This document shows, one piece after another, positions 18,010-25,919 of a DNA stretch of 38,701 nucleotides. Location: the NCBI GenBank assembly GCA_046295655.1, contig JBKBMT010000022.1:1-38701 (forward strand), in the 5' to 3' direction. The notes under the pieces were generated by a model. That model saw nothing but the letters and a program-made list of their open reading frames with translations, did not search any database and was not told the origin of the DNA. The position numbers were made by a program, and so were the translations under genes. Numbering within the stretch: the stretch's first letter is position 1; every line of letters begins with the position of its first letter. Origin of the DNA: JBKBMT01 sp046295655 (GTDB lineage Bacteria > Pseudomonadota > Alphaproteobacteria > Rhodobacterales > Rhodobacteraceae).

Positions 18010-18030
18010 CTGCCCCTCTGGCGGGGGCAG
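18010..18030. other. Intercistronic stem-loop between TRAP binding protein and permease
   Basis: CTGCCCC (18010-18016) and GGGGCAG (18024-18030) are perfect complements with a 7-base loop, and no U-run follows in either direction. It lies 34 bases after the binding-protein stop and before the permease start, on the minus-strand transcript. Such hairpins commonly protect the upstream message or reduce read-through, so that the binding protein is made in excess over the permease. The function is inferred from position. Confidence 0.55.
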
Positions 18031-18064
18031 TCCGGCAGGGGCCGTCAGGCCCGGTCGGTCCGGG

Positions 18065-19030
18065 TCAGTTCAGCAGGCCGGCTTCGCGGTAGTAGCGCTC
18101 GGCGCCCGGATGCAGCGGGGCGGAGTTGCCGTCCGTCACCATCTGCTTGGGATCGAGCGCGGCAAGTGCCGGATGCAGACCCTTGAACTGGTCGAGATTC
18201 TCGAAGATCGCCTTGGTCACCGCATAGACCACGTCGTCGGGCACGTCCGCCGAGGTGACGAAGGTCGCCCCGACGCCGAAGGTCGTGACGTCGTCGCTGG
18301 TGCCGCGATACATGCCGCCGGGAATGACCGCGACGCGGTAGTAGGGGTTCTCCTCGACCAGCCGGTCGATCGCCTCGCCGGTGACGTTCACCAGCACCGT
18401 ATCGCACGAGGTCGTCGCCTCCTGGATCGCGCCCGAGGGGTGGCCGACGGTATACACCATGGCGTCGATGTTGTTGTCGCACAGCGCCAGCGCCTGTTCG
18501 GCCGGAGGCAGTTCCGACGCGACGGCGAAGTCGGCGGTGGTCCAGCCCATCGCCTCGAGCACGACATCCATGGTGCCGCGCTGCCCCGAGCCGGGGTTGC
18601 CGATGTTTACCCGCTTGCCCTTGAGATCCTCGAAGTTGCGGATGCCGCTGTCGGCGCGGGCGACGACCGTGAACGGTTCCGGATGCAGCGAGAACACCGC
18701 CCGCAGCCCCTCGAAGGCGCCGGTCTCCTGGAATTGCGAGGTGCCGTTGTAGGCGTGGAACTGCCAGTCGGACTGCGCGACGCCGAACTCGAGTTCGCCC
18801 GAACGGATGGCGTTGATGTTGAAGATCGATCCGCCGGTCGATTCGACGCCGCAGCGGATGCCGTGCTCGGCCCGGTCGCGGTTCACCAGCCGGCAGATCG
18901 CGCCGCCGGCGGGATAATAGACCCCGGTCACCCCGCCGGTGCCGATCGAGATGAAGGTCTGCTGCGCCTCGGCCGTGCCGACGCTCAGGATCGCCGCGGC
19001 TGCCGCTCCGGCAAGAAAATATCTGGTCAT
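18065..19030 (-). CDS. TAXI family TRAP transporter solute-binding protein
   Basis: 321 residues with a Sec signal peptide (MTRYFLAGAAAAAILSVG, cleavage after AEA at 20-22). Mature start: ISIGTGGVTGVYYPAGG, then GVESTGGSIFNINAIRSGE and the FGVAQSDW pocket segment, all characteristic of the TAXI (TRAP-associated extracytoplasmic immunogenic) branch. It binds the substrate in the periplasm and delivers it to the fused permease encoded next. A strong ribosome site GGAGGT precedes the ATG by four bases, and the upstream gap has a good promoter with inverted repeats. It is the first gene of the operon and divergent from an RpiR-type regulator. The ligand cannot be named. Confidence 0.95.
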   Translation of the reverse strand: MTRYFLAGAAAAAILSVGTAEAQQTFISIGTGGVTGVYYPAGGAICRLVNRDRAEHGIRCGVESTGGSIFNINAIRSGELEFGVAQSDWQFHAYNGTSQFQETGAFEGLRAVFSLHPEPFTVVARADSGIRNFEDLKGKRVNIGNPGSGQRGTMDVVLEAMGWTTADFAVASELPPAEQALALCDNNIDAMVYTVGHPSGAIQEATTSCDTVLVNVTGEAIDRLVEENPYYRVAVIPGGMYRGTSDDVTTFGVGATFVTSADVPDDVVYAVTKAIFENLDQFKGLHPALAALDPKQMVTDGNSAPLHPGAERYYREAGLLN

Positions 19031-19104
19031 GGGAACCTCCGTGTCGTGTTGACGTTGTTGAAGGCCGGTCGTCGTGGCGACCGGTCCACGGTGCGGATGG
19101 TCCG

Positions 19105-19132
19105 ACTAGAACAAATGTATTGAATTTGTCAA
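19105..19132 (-). promoter_or_regulatory. Putative sigma70-type promoter of the TAXI-TRAP operon
   Basis: Read on the minus strand: a perfect -35 TTGACA (19132-19127), a 16-base spacer and -10 TCTAGT (19110-19105, four of six matches to TATAAT). The binding-protein start codon is about 75 bases further on. The whole element lies in an AT-rich island between divergent genes and is overlapped by inverted repeats. Confidence 0.55.
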
Positions 19133-19150
19133 ACATTTATTCGAATGTAT
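19111..19150. promoter_or_regulatory. Inverted and direct repeats, likely RpiR-type operator
   Basis: ACAAAT (19111-19116) pairs with ATTTGT (19124-19129) across 7 bases. ACATT (19133-19137) pairs with AATGT (19144-19148). AATGTAT is repeated at 19114-19120 and 19144-19150, exactly 30 bp apart (about three helical turns). The first palindrome fills the spacer and part of the -35 of the TRAP promoter, a typical repressor position. The adjacent divergent RpiR protein is the obvious candidate binder (inference). Confidence 0.5.
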
Positions 19151-19190
19151 CTCGGCCGGTTCCAGGTTCCGGAAAGGACCGACGTCGCGC

Positions 19191-20075
19191 ATGGCCGCTT
19201 CCGACAAAACCGTGCCCTCCGACGGTATCGAGGCGCTGGCCGATCGGCTGGGCGTGGTGGCACGAACATCGCCGCCGCGGGTGGCTTCGCTGGCTGGATG
19301 GCTTGCCGACCGTCCCGAAGAGCTGGCTTTCCATTCGGTCCGTTCGCTGGCCGCACTGGCAGGCAGCGACCCGAACACGGTTGTCCGGCTGGCGCGTGCG
19401 CTCGGCTTTCAGGGTTTCGATGCCTGCCGCAGCGCGGCGCAGGCTGCTCTCCGCCGGCAGCCGCCGGACTATGGCGCCCGAAGCGCGGCTCTGGTCGGCC
19501 GATCCGATACCGAGCTTCTGGACGAACTGCGCGCTGCCGCCCGGGCCAATGTCGAGGCGGTGTTCAGCCCCGGCCACGGCGCGGCACTCGTCCGGGTGGT
19601 GCCCGCTCTCCTCGCGGCGCGGCGCATCCACTGCATCGGGGTGCGCAGCTGTTATGCGCTCGCGCAGTACTTCACCTACGTCGGCTCGATCGCGCTGCCG
19701 AACATCGCCCCCACGCCGGCACATCCGGGCCTGATCCTGGACAGCCTGTCGGACTGCGGGTCGGAGGATGTGGTGATCGTCATCACCTTCGCCCATTACT
19801 CCGCCGAGGTCCTGCGCGCGGCCTCAGTCGCGGTCGACCAGGGGGCCCGGCTGCTTGCCATCACCGACAGCCTTGCCAGCCCGGCTGCACGGGGCGCCTG
19901 GGCTGTCCTGCGTCCACCGCTGATCGGGCCGCATGTCCTGCCGCCGCTATCCGGCGCCTTCCACATGATCGAGGCGCTGCTCGCGCTTCTGGCCGCCCGC
20001 AACCGGGATTCGGCGGATCGGGTACGTGATTTCGAGGAGCGCCTTCTGCGGCTCGGTGCCTACACTGCCGGCTAG
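19191..20075 (+). CDS. MurR/RpiR family transcriptional regulator (HTH + SIS)
   Basis: 294 residues. An N-terminal RpiR helix-turn-helix spans about residues 30-80 (FHSVRSLAALAGSDPNTVVRLARALGFQGF). A SIS domain spans about 130-255 (IHCIGVRSCYALAQYF, VVIVITFAHYSAEVLRA, GARLLAITDS). SIS domains of this family usually sense phosphosugars, but the family also regulates amino-acid and organic-acid catabolism. It is divergent from the TAXI-TRAP operon and separated by 160 bp containing repeats that overlap the operon promoter, so it probably controls that operon. The effector is unknown. The ribosome site before the ATG is poor. Confidence 0.92.
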   Translation: MAASDKTVPSDGIEALADRLGVVARTSPPRVASLAGWLADRPEELAFHSVRSLAALAGSDPNTVVRLARALGFQGFDACRSAAQAALRRQPPDYGARSAALVGRSDTELLDELRAAARANVEAVFSPGHGAALVRVVPALLAARRIHCIGVRSCYALAQYFTYVGSIALPNIAPTPAHPGLILDSLSDCGSEDVVIVITFAHYSAEVLRAASVAVDQGARLLAITDSLASPAARGAWAVLRPPLIGPHVLPPLSGAFHMIEALLALLAARNRDSADRVRDFEERLLRLGAYTAG

Positions 20076-20461
20076 GGCGCTCGTCTCGCACCGATCCTTT
20101 CGCGGGCCTGTCGGTCGCCGCCGGCGACGACCTGCGACCGCCTCGCGAAGAGGCCGATCGTTGGCGCACTGGCGCGCCCTTCTTCTGCGGGTGTTCCTGA
20201 ACCGGACGCTGCACCGACCGGCTGTCGTGCGGCCGGCCCGGGCAAGACGATTGACTTCGGCCGGTCCAGGCCCCATGTCGTTCGGGCCGGACAGCCGCTG
20301 CCGCGTGAGCAGCCGTCCCGAACGGGACCGGGCGCCGGCAGACCCCTCCCGCCATCACGCAGCGGATAGCGGCGTCCTGCGCTGCACCGCCTGCACCGCG
20401 CCCTTTTCGGGGCGCACGACCCATTTCGCGGCCGCGTGCCGCCCGACAGAAAGCATCGTCC
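20076..20461. other. 386-base gap without a recognisable gene
   Basis: Between the RpiR gene and the DEAD-box helicase I see no convincing coding region or RNA gene. A small hairpin, GTCGCC/GGCGAC (20114-20119 with 20123-20128), could be a weak terminator for the regulator gene but has no U-run. Reading frames crossing the gap have Arg/Ala/Pro-rich, family-free translations typical of GC-rich noise. Confidence 0.5.
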
Positions 20462-21811
20462 TTGTCCGGTTTCGACAATATGGGGCTCGCCCCCTCCATC
20501 CTCGCCGCGCTGGCGTCGCGCGGTTTCACCGAACCCACGCCGATTCAGACCCGCGCCATTCCTCAGGTGATGCAGGGGCGCGATCTGATGGGCCTTGCCC
20601 GCACGGGCACCGGCAAGACCGCGGCGTTCGGCCTGCCGCTTCTGCACCGGCTGCATGCCCTCGGGCATCCCCCGGCGCCGCGCACCGTCCGGGCGCTGAT
20701 CCTGGCGCCTACCCGGGAACTGGTGGGCCAGATCGCGGAACATCTGGAGCTGTTCACCCGCGGCACCGCGGTCCGCGTCACCACCGTGACCGGCGGCGCC
20801 TCGGTGCACCGGCAGGCCGAGCGGCTGGCGCGCGGGGCGGATATTCTGGTCGCCACGCCGGGCCGCCTGATCGACCTGCTGGAACGACGGGCGGTCAGCC
20901 TGGACCATGCCGGCTATCTGGTGCTGGACGAGGCCGATCAGATGCTGGACATGGGATTCATTCACGCGCTGCGACGGATCGCGCGGCATATTCCGCAGAA
21001 GCGACAGACCCTGATGTTCTCGGCCACCATGCCGAAGGCGATCGAGGACCTGGCGGCGACCTGGCTGCGCGATCCGGTGCGGGTGGCCGTCGATCCTCCC
21101 GGGCGCCCGGCGGAACGGATCGATCAGGCGGTGCATTTCACCACTCAGGGCGACAAGGCGAAGCTTCTGGAAAGCTATCTGGTCAACCATCCCGGCGAGT
21201 CGGCGCTTGTGTTCTGCCGCACCAAGCACGGTGCCGACAAGCTGGCCAAGCTGTTGGCCTCCTGGGGGTTTTCGGCCGGCGCGATTCATGGGAACCGCAG
21301 CCAGAACCAGCGCGACCGGATGCTGGCCGAGTTTCGCGCGGGCACGCTGAAGGTGCTGGTGGCAACCGATGTCGCCGCGCGGGGCATCGACATTCCGCTG
21401 GTCCGCCATGTCTACAACCACGATCTTCCGAACGTGCCCGAAAACTATGTCCATCGCATCGGCCGCACGGCCCGCGCCGGGGCCGCAGGGCGCGCGGTGG
21501 CCTTCTGCGCGCCGGCCGAGATGGAGGAGTTGCGCGCGATCGAGCGGTTGCTGGGTGCTGCGCTTCCCGTCGCCGGCGGGGTGCCGCACGATGCCGGCGC
21601 GGTGAAGGCGGCCGCAGCCGAACGCGCCCGGAAACCCGCTGCCGGACGAGGCAAGCCGCCCCGTGCGGGCGCGAAGCCGGGGTCGAAGGCGGCAGCACCG
21701 ACGGGCGGAAATCCGCAGAAGGGGCGCGGTGACAGTTCGGGCCGCTCCCGCGCGGCGCCGGGCGGCGGCGCCGTCCCTACCCGCCGTGCGCGCAGGCGCC
21801 GCGATGCCTGA
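20462..21811 (+). CDS. DEAD-box ATP-dependent RNA helicase (RhlE-like)
   Basis: 449 residues from TTG 20462; this start gives the usual 'SGFDNMGLAPSIL' beginning with the upstream aromatic residue of the Q-motif region, which ATG 20480 would drop. All helicase motifs are present: Q motif GFTEPTPIQ (21-29), I ARTGTGKT (46-53), Ia PTRELVGQ (83-90), Ib TPGR (132-135), II DEAD (156-159), III SAT (187-189), V ATDVAARGID and VI HRIGRTARAG. The last ~75 residues are Lys/Arg/Gly/Pro-rich and disordered, like the RNA-binding tails of RhlE. It unwinds short RNA duplexes in ribosome assembly or RNA decay. It is monocistronic or leads into the next membrane-protein genes (84-base gap). Confidence 0.94.
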   Translation: MSGFDNMGLAPSILAALASRGFTEPTPIQTRAIPQVMQGRDLMGLARTGTGKTAAFGLPLLHRLHALGHPPAPRTVRALILAPTRELVGQIAEHLELFTRGTAVRVTTVTGGASVHRQAERLARGADILVATPGRLIDLLERRAVSLDHAGYLVLDEADQMLDMGFIHALRRIARHIPQKRQTLMFSATMPKAIEDLAATWLRDPVRVAVDPPGRPAERIDQAVHFTTQGDKAKLLESYLVNHPGESALVFCRTKHGADKLAKLLASWGFSAGAIHGNRSQNQRDRMLAEFRAGTLKVLVATDVAARGIDIPLVRHVYNHDLPNVPENYVHRIGRTARAGAAGRAVAFCAPAEMEELRAIERLLGAALPVAGGVPHDAGAVKAAAAERARKPAAGRGKPPRAGAKPGSKAAAPTGGNPQKGRGDSSGRSRAAPGGGAVPTRRARRRRDA

Positions 21812-21895
21812 TCGGCCGGATCACCGGCGCAGCCGACACCGGTATTGACAGCCCGACACGACGGCGCGACCCTCAATCCGGGAACGGACGCAGCG

Positions 21896-22381
21896 ATGAG
21901 GGTCAGGGAAAACACCGACCACCGTCTGGTGCTAGAGGATCGCCCCTGGCTCGTGGGCGGGATCGTGGTGGTGTTCATCCTGCTTCTTGCGGCCTTTGCC
22001 ATGTTCAGCATGTCGGAAGGTGCCTGGCTGGTCGCAATCGTGCTTGCGGCGGGGGCGATCCTGGGGGGCGGGTTGGGGCTCTATCTCTTCGTCCGCCGGA
22101 CCGAGGTCGAATTCGATCGCGATGACAACCGGGTGACGATCCGCACCGTCACGGTCGTCGGCGACAAGGTGCAGCGCCACCCGCTGGACCGGATGCGCCG
22201 CGCGACGGTCGAGACGCAGGCCATGTCGGGTCGCGGCACCGAGAGGGCTGCGCGGGTCTCGCTCGTGTTCTCCGAAGCCGGCGCCGACTGGCGCGTGCCG
22301 TTGACGCTGGCATATACCACCGGTCCCGAACCGGCCGAGATCGCGACGCTGGTCAACCGCTGGAAAGACGGCATCGGCTGA
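21896..22381 (+). CDS. Two-helix membrane protein, unknown function (paralogue A)
   Basis: 161 residues from ATG 21896 with GGAACGGA upstream; a TTG at 21845 is a less likely start. The N-terminus NTDHRLVLEDRPW leads into two transmembrane helices (about 18-38 and 44-66). A soluble beta-rich part follows: VEFDRDDNRVTIRTVTVVGDK and HPLDRMRRATVETQ. That pattern (a value-coded strand after 'FDR..', then 'PLDR.R') resembles bacterial PH-like domains attached to two helices; this is inference from pattern, not a recognised family. The next gene has the same architecture and a matching start, so the two look like a tandem duplication. Confidence 0.7.
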   Translation: MRVRENTDHRLVLEDRPWLVGGIVVVFILLLAAFAMFSMSEGAWLVAIVLAAGAILGGGLGLYLFVRRTEVEFDRDDNRVTIRTVTVVGDKVQRHPLDRMRRATVETQAMSGRGTERAARVSLVFSEAGADWRVPLTLAYTTGPEPAEIATLVNRWKDGIG

Positions 22382-22396
22382 GGGGGCCGCATCGGA

Positions 22397-22879
22397 ATGC
22401 AGCTTCTCGAACGCAGCACCGAACGGCTGGTGATCGAGGACCGCGCCCCGACCCTGGCGATCGGAGGTCTCGTCGCAGCGGCGGTCCTTGTGGGAGTGAC
22501 GGTGAGCTACACGGCGACCGAACCGGGCATCAAGGCCCTGATCTGGCTCGCGTTGGCTGCCCTTGCAGCTTTCGGGCTCTGGAACGCGTTCTACAGTCAG
22601 AAGATCGTCTTTGACCGACGCGAGGGGGCGATCTGGCTGTTCCGCAACGGTCTGGGCGGCAGATCGGTGGAGCGACTGGAGCTTGGGGACTTCCGCCGCA
22701 CCGTCGTCGATGTGGAGCATGCTTCGCAGAGGCGCGGCGGCCCGAAGGCGCGGCTTTTCATCGAAATCGCGGTTCCCGACGGTATCAGGCGGCTGCGGGT
22801 GAACCGCATGGCCGGTCAGACCAGCCGCGCCTGGGGCATGGCGGCGCAAATCAACGGCTGGTTCGACAACGGAAGATAG
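22397..22879 (+). CDS. Two-helix membrane protein, unknown function (paralogue B)
   Basis: 160 residues. It starts MQLLERSTERLVIEDRAP, clearly related to NTDHRLVLEDRPW of the preceding gene. Two helices follow at about 20-41 and 47-66, then a cytoplasmic beta-rich part with IVFDRREGAIWLFRNGLGG and VERLELGDFRRTVVDVEH. The C-terminus (MAAQINGWFDNG) parallels IATLVNRWKDG of its neighbour. The gap to paralogue A is 15 bases, so they are co-transcribed. It ends at a strong hairpin shared with the converging ABC operon. No function can be assigned; a membrane pair acting together is plausible. Confidence 0.75.
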   Translation: MQLLERSTERLVIEDRAPTLAIGGLVAAAVLVGVTVSYTATEPGIKALIWLALAALAAFGLWNAFYSQKIVFDRREGAIWLFRNGLGGRSVERLELGDFRRTVVDVEHASQRRGGPKARLFIEIAVPDGIRRLRVNRMAGQTSRAWGMAAQINGWFDNGR

Positions 22880-22900
22880 GGGCGCCCCGCAGGGCGCCCC
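22879..22900. terminator. Bidirectional GC hairpin between converging operons
   Basis: GGGGCGCCC (22879-22887) and GGGCGCCCC (22892-22900) form a perfect 9-bp stem with a 4-base loop. It begins at the last base of the paralogue B stop codon and lies just beyond the stop of the ABC binding protein. There is no U-run, so termination may need Rho; the position between two converging stops supports the call. Confidence 0.65.
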
Positions 22901-22906
22901 GGGGCG

Positions 22907-23890
22907 TCAGTTCAGCGCCTTGTCGGTGATCTGATGCGTCCAGGCCCCTTCGGGCGCCTTCGAGATCACCGGGTCCGACCCCCCGCCCAGCAGCGTGGCG
23001 ACGGTCCGTTCGTAATCTGCCGGGTCCAGCGCGCCGTTCGAGCCGGCGGTCAGCTTGGCGATCTCGCCCATCATCCGCTTCTGATGGTTTTCGGTCTGGG
23101 CGCCGGTGTCGTCGTTGTCCAGAACGATCATCGCCGCCTCTTCCGGGTTCTCCTCGGCGTATTTCCAGCCGCGCATCGAGGCTCGGACGAACCGCACCAT
23201 CTTGTCCTCGAATGCCGGGTCGGCCAGACGGTCCTCGAGAACATAGAGTCCGTCCTCCAGCGTGGCCACCCCCATGTCCTCGTACTTGAACACCACCAGG
23301 TCGTCGGGGCTGATGCCCGCGTCGATGACCTGCCAGTATTCGTTGTAGGTCATGGTCGACACGCAGGCCGCCTGCCGCTGCAGCAGCGGATCGACGTTGA
23401 ATCCCTGCTTCAACACCTCGACCCCATCCGGGCCGCCCGTTGTCGGAATGCCCAGCGTCGCCATCCAGCTGAGGAACGGATACTCGTTGCCGAAGAACCA
23501 GACCCCGAGGGTCTTGCCGCGGAAATCCTCGGGCGACTGGATGCCGGTCTCCTTCAGGCAGGTCAGCATCATGCCCGAGGATTTGAACGGCTGGGCGATG
23601 TTCACCAGCGGCAGCCCGGCCTCGCGCGCGGCCAGCGCTGCGGGCATCCATTCCACGATCACATCGGCCCCGCCGCCGGCGATCACCTGGGGCGGTGCGA
23701 TGTCGGGACCACCCGGCTTGATCGTGACGTTCAGCCCTTCCTCCTCGTAGAAGCCCTTGTCCAGCGCGACGTAATAGCCTGCGAACTGGGCCTGAGTGAC
23801 CCATTTCAGCTGCAGCGTCACATCGTCGGCCGCCTGTGCCGCACTGGCCAGGGCCAGCGCGGAAACGGCCGCAATCGTCACTCGTTTCAT
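22907..23890 (-). CDS. ABC transporter substrate-binding protein, NMT1/THI5-like
   Basis: 327 residues from ATG 23890, chosen because GGAGG lies six bases upstream and the protein then begins with a clean signal peptide (MKRVTIAAVSALALASAAQA, cleavage after residue 20). The mature start VTLQLKWVTQAQFAGYYVALDKG and the pocket segment GGADVIVEWMPAAL mark the NMT1/THI5-like (ThiY/SsuA) family. Members bind pyrimidine precursors such as formylaminopyrimidine, as well as sulfonates and nitrate. It is the last gene of an operon with two permeases and an ATPase, together with a dihydropyrimidinase and an N-carbamoyl amidohydrolase. A cyclic ureide or pyrimidine ligand is therefore the best guess, but is inference. 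Confidence 0.93.
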   Translation of the reverse strand: MKRVTIAAVSALALASAAQAADDVTLQLKWVTQAQFAGYYVALDKGFYEEEGLNVTIKPGGPDIAPPQVIAGGGADVIVEWMPAALAAREAGLPLVNIAQPFKSSGMMLTCLKETGIQSPEDFRGKTLGVWFFGNEYPFLSWMATLGIPTTGGPDGVEVLKQGFNVDPLLQRQAACVSTMTYNEYWQVIDAGISPDDLVVFKYEDMGVATLEDGLYVLEDRLADPAFEDKMVRFVRASMRGWKYAEENPEEAAMIVLDNDDTGAQTENHQKRMMGEIAKLTAGSNGALDPADYERTVATLLGGGSDPVISKAPEGAWTHQITDKALN

Positions 23891-23916
23891 CGTCTTCCTC
23901 CGTGTTGGACCGGGTT

Positions 23917-25005
23917 TCATGCCCGGCTTCGTTGCGAGGGGTGCCAGAATGTCACCCCCCTTTCGATCAGGGCCACGGCGCCATAGAACGCCGAACCCGC
24001 AAGCGCCGCAACCGCGATCTCTGCCCAGACCATGTCAAGCTGCAAGCGCCCGACCTCGGTCGAGATGCGAAAGCCCATGCCGCGCACCGGACTGCCGAAG
24101 AATTCTGCGACGATGGCGCCGATCAGGGCAAGCGTGGTACAGATCTTCAGCCCGTTGAACACGAAAGGCATCGCCGCAGGCAGCCGCAGTTTGAAAAGGC
24201 TCTGCCAGTAGCTCGCGCTCCAGGTGGCCATCAGGTCGCGCTGCATCCGGTCGGCGGCCTTCAACCCCTCCACAGTGTTCACCAGCATCGGGAAGAACAC
24301 CATGACCACGACCACCGCCGCCTTGGACTGCCAGTCGAACCCGAACCACATCACCAGGATCGGGGCGATGCCGACAATCGGCAGGGCGGCGATGAAGTTG
24401 CCCACCGGCAGCAGTCCGCGTTGCAGGAACGGCGAGCGGTCGATCAGCACTGCGGTCAGGAAGGCCGCGCCGCAGCCCATCGCATAGCCCGACAGCGCGC
24501 CCTTTACGAAGGTCTGGACGAAGTCGATCCAGAGGATGTCGGTCGAGCCGGCGATCCGCGCCGCGATGGCCGAGGGCGGCGGCAGGATGACGCCCGGTAC
24601 CTCCAGCCCGCGGACGATCATCTCCCACAGCCACAGCACCGTGGCTCCGAAGATTGCCGGCGCCAGGAGCCCGCGGATGCGCCGCGCCGCGGCGCCTGTC
24701 AGCCGGACTTCGGCCAGCCCTGCCACGGTTGCCCACGCGCCAAGCCAGACCGTCACGACCGACATCCAGAATCCCGGCGTCCGCCCGGGCTCCAGACCCC
24801 AGGCCAGCCACACCAGCACCGCGGCGAGCGCGACCGCCGCGCCCGGCCGGTGCGCTGCGGCGGCCAGAACGGCGACCAGCAGCAGGATCGCCGCCCCGGA
24901 TACGTCATGCGCGAGCGCGACCGTCGCCGCGCCGGCAACTGCCGCGGATGCTGCCGCCGCCCTGAGCAGCGGCGCGCTGTCTCGCCGTGACGCCGCAGCG
25001 CTCAT
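23917..25005 (-). CDS. ABC transporter permease with N-terminal membrane extension
   Basis: 362 residues. The C-terminal ~250 residues are a standard NitT/TauT (SsuC-like) permease with the EAA-type loop segment SASYWQSLFKLRLPAAMPFVFNGLKI, which contacts the ATPase. The first ~110 residues are extra: Ala-rich with about four hydrophobic stretches, not usual for this ~260-residue family. The start overlaps the stop of the preceding permease (ATGA at 25002-25005). It forms the importer with that permease, the ATPase and the binding protein. The extension may be an added membrane domain; its role is unknown. Confidence 0.9.
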   Translation of the reverse strand: MSAAASRRDSAPLLRAAAASAAVAGAATVALAHDVSGAAILLLVAVLAAAAHRPGAAVALAAVLVWLAWGLEPGRTPGFWMSVVTVWLGAWATVAGLAEVRLTGAAARRIRGLLAPAIFGATVLWLWEMIVRGLEVPGVILPPPSAIAARIAGSTDILWIDFVQTFVKGALSGYAMGCGAAFLTAVLIDRSPFLQRGLLPVGNFIAALPIVGIAPILVMWFGFDWQSKAAVVVVMVFFPMLVNTVEGLKAADRMQRDLMATWSASYWQSLFKLRLPAAMPFVFNGLKICTTLALIGAIVAEFFGSPVRGMGFRISTEVGRLQLDMVWAEIAVAALAGSAFYGAVALIERGVTFWHPSQRSRA

Positions 25006-25895
25006 CGACCGAAGCCCATGCGTGCCAGCGTCACCCGCTGGATCAGCCCGACCGCGCCAACCAGAACCGCCGCCAGCACCGCCGCGGTGATCAGCGCCGC
25101 CCAGATCTGCGCCGTCTGCCCGTAGTAGCTGCCGGCAAGAAGACGCGCCCCGATCCCGCCTTGCTGGACCGGCAGTTCGCCGACGATCGCGCCCACGAGG
25201 CTGGCCGCGACACCGACCTTCATCGAGGCGAAGAAGTAGGGCATCGAGGCGGGTAGCCGCAGTTTCCAGAACACCTGCCAGCGGCTGGCGCTGTAGGTGT
25301 GCATGAGGTCGAGCTGACTTGCCTCGGGCGACCGCAGGCCCTTCACCATCCCCACGACGACCGGAAAGAACGACAGATAGGCGGAGATCACTGCCTTGGG
25401 CAGCAGCCCGGTGAAACCGACCGATGCCATGACGACGATGATCATCGGGGCGATCGCAAGGATGGGTATCGTCTGGCTGGCGATCGCCCAGGGCATGACC
25501 GAGAAGTCCATGGCCCGGTTGTGCACGATCCCGATGGCCAGCAGGAGCCCGAGCGAGGTGCCGATCGCAAAGCCCAGCGCCGTTGCCGACAGCGTGATCC
25601 AGGCGTGGTGGACAAGGCTGCGGTTCGACAGGCTACCGGTGGCCCAGAACCCCCGGCGCCCGTGCCGTTCCTCGACCCAGGTCGATTGCCACAGCTCCGC
25701 CGCCACCTGATGCGGGGCAGGCAGCCTGGGTCGGTCCTGCCGCATCGCGTCGCGGGCGATCTCGGCGAAAGTCACCTCGACCCCTGCGCGGGCGGCCTGA
25801 TCCCGGGTCCACTGGGCGTTGAGCGCCACCGAACCCGCATACCACAGCGCGATGATCGCCGCGACCACGGTCAGGATGGGCAGGATCCGGTTCAA
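25002..25895 (-). CDS. ABC transporter permease
   Basis: 297 residues. One N-terminal helix (residues ~3-25) is followed by a polar periplasmic stretch of about 80 residues. The permease domain follows, with ITLSATALGFAIGTSLGLLLA and the ATPase-contact loop SASRWQVFWKLRLPASMPYFFASMKV. NitT/TauT-type permeases usually act as a pair, and here two different ones are encoded side by side, so the channel is probably a heterodimer. It starts 24 bases after the ATPase stop and overlaps the next permease start by four bases. The transported compound is inferred to be a ureide or pyrimidine from the operon context. Confidence 0.93.
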   Translation of the reverse strand: MNRILPILTVVAAIIALWYAGSVALNAQWTRDQAARAGVEVTFAEIARDAMRQDRPRLPAPHQVAAELWQSTWVEERHGRRGFWATGSLSNRSLVHHAWITLSATALGFAIGTSLGLLLAIGIVHNRAMDFSVMPWAIASQTIPILAIAPMIIVVMASVGFTGLLPKAVISAYLSFFPVVVGMVKGLRSPEASQLDLMHTYSASRWQVFWKLRLPASMPYFFASMKVGVAASLVGAIVGELPVQQGGIGARLLAGSYYGQTAQIWAALITAAVLAAVLVGAVGLIQRVTLARMGFGR

Positions 25896-25919
25896 CGCTT
25901 CCCCCCTGCGGCGCGCGGC

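Noticed and set aside
15217..18186. A 989-codon open frame on the plus strand opposite the TRAP permease
   Set aside because: Its translation is His/Arg/Asp-rich with no family features; it is the antisense shadow of a clear membrane protein in GC-rich DNA.
20076..20461. A small RNA or riboswitch in the gap before the helicase gene
   Set aside because: Only short GC hairpins are visible; no recognisable conserved structure or promoter-terminator pair.
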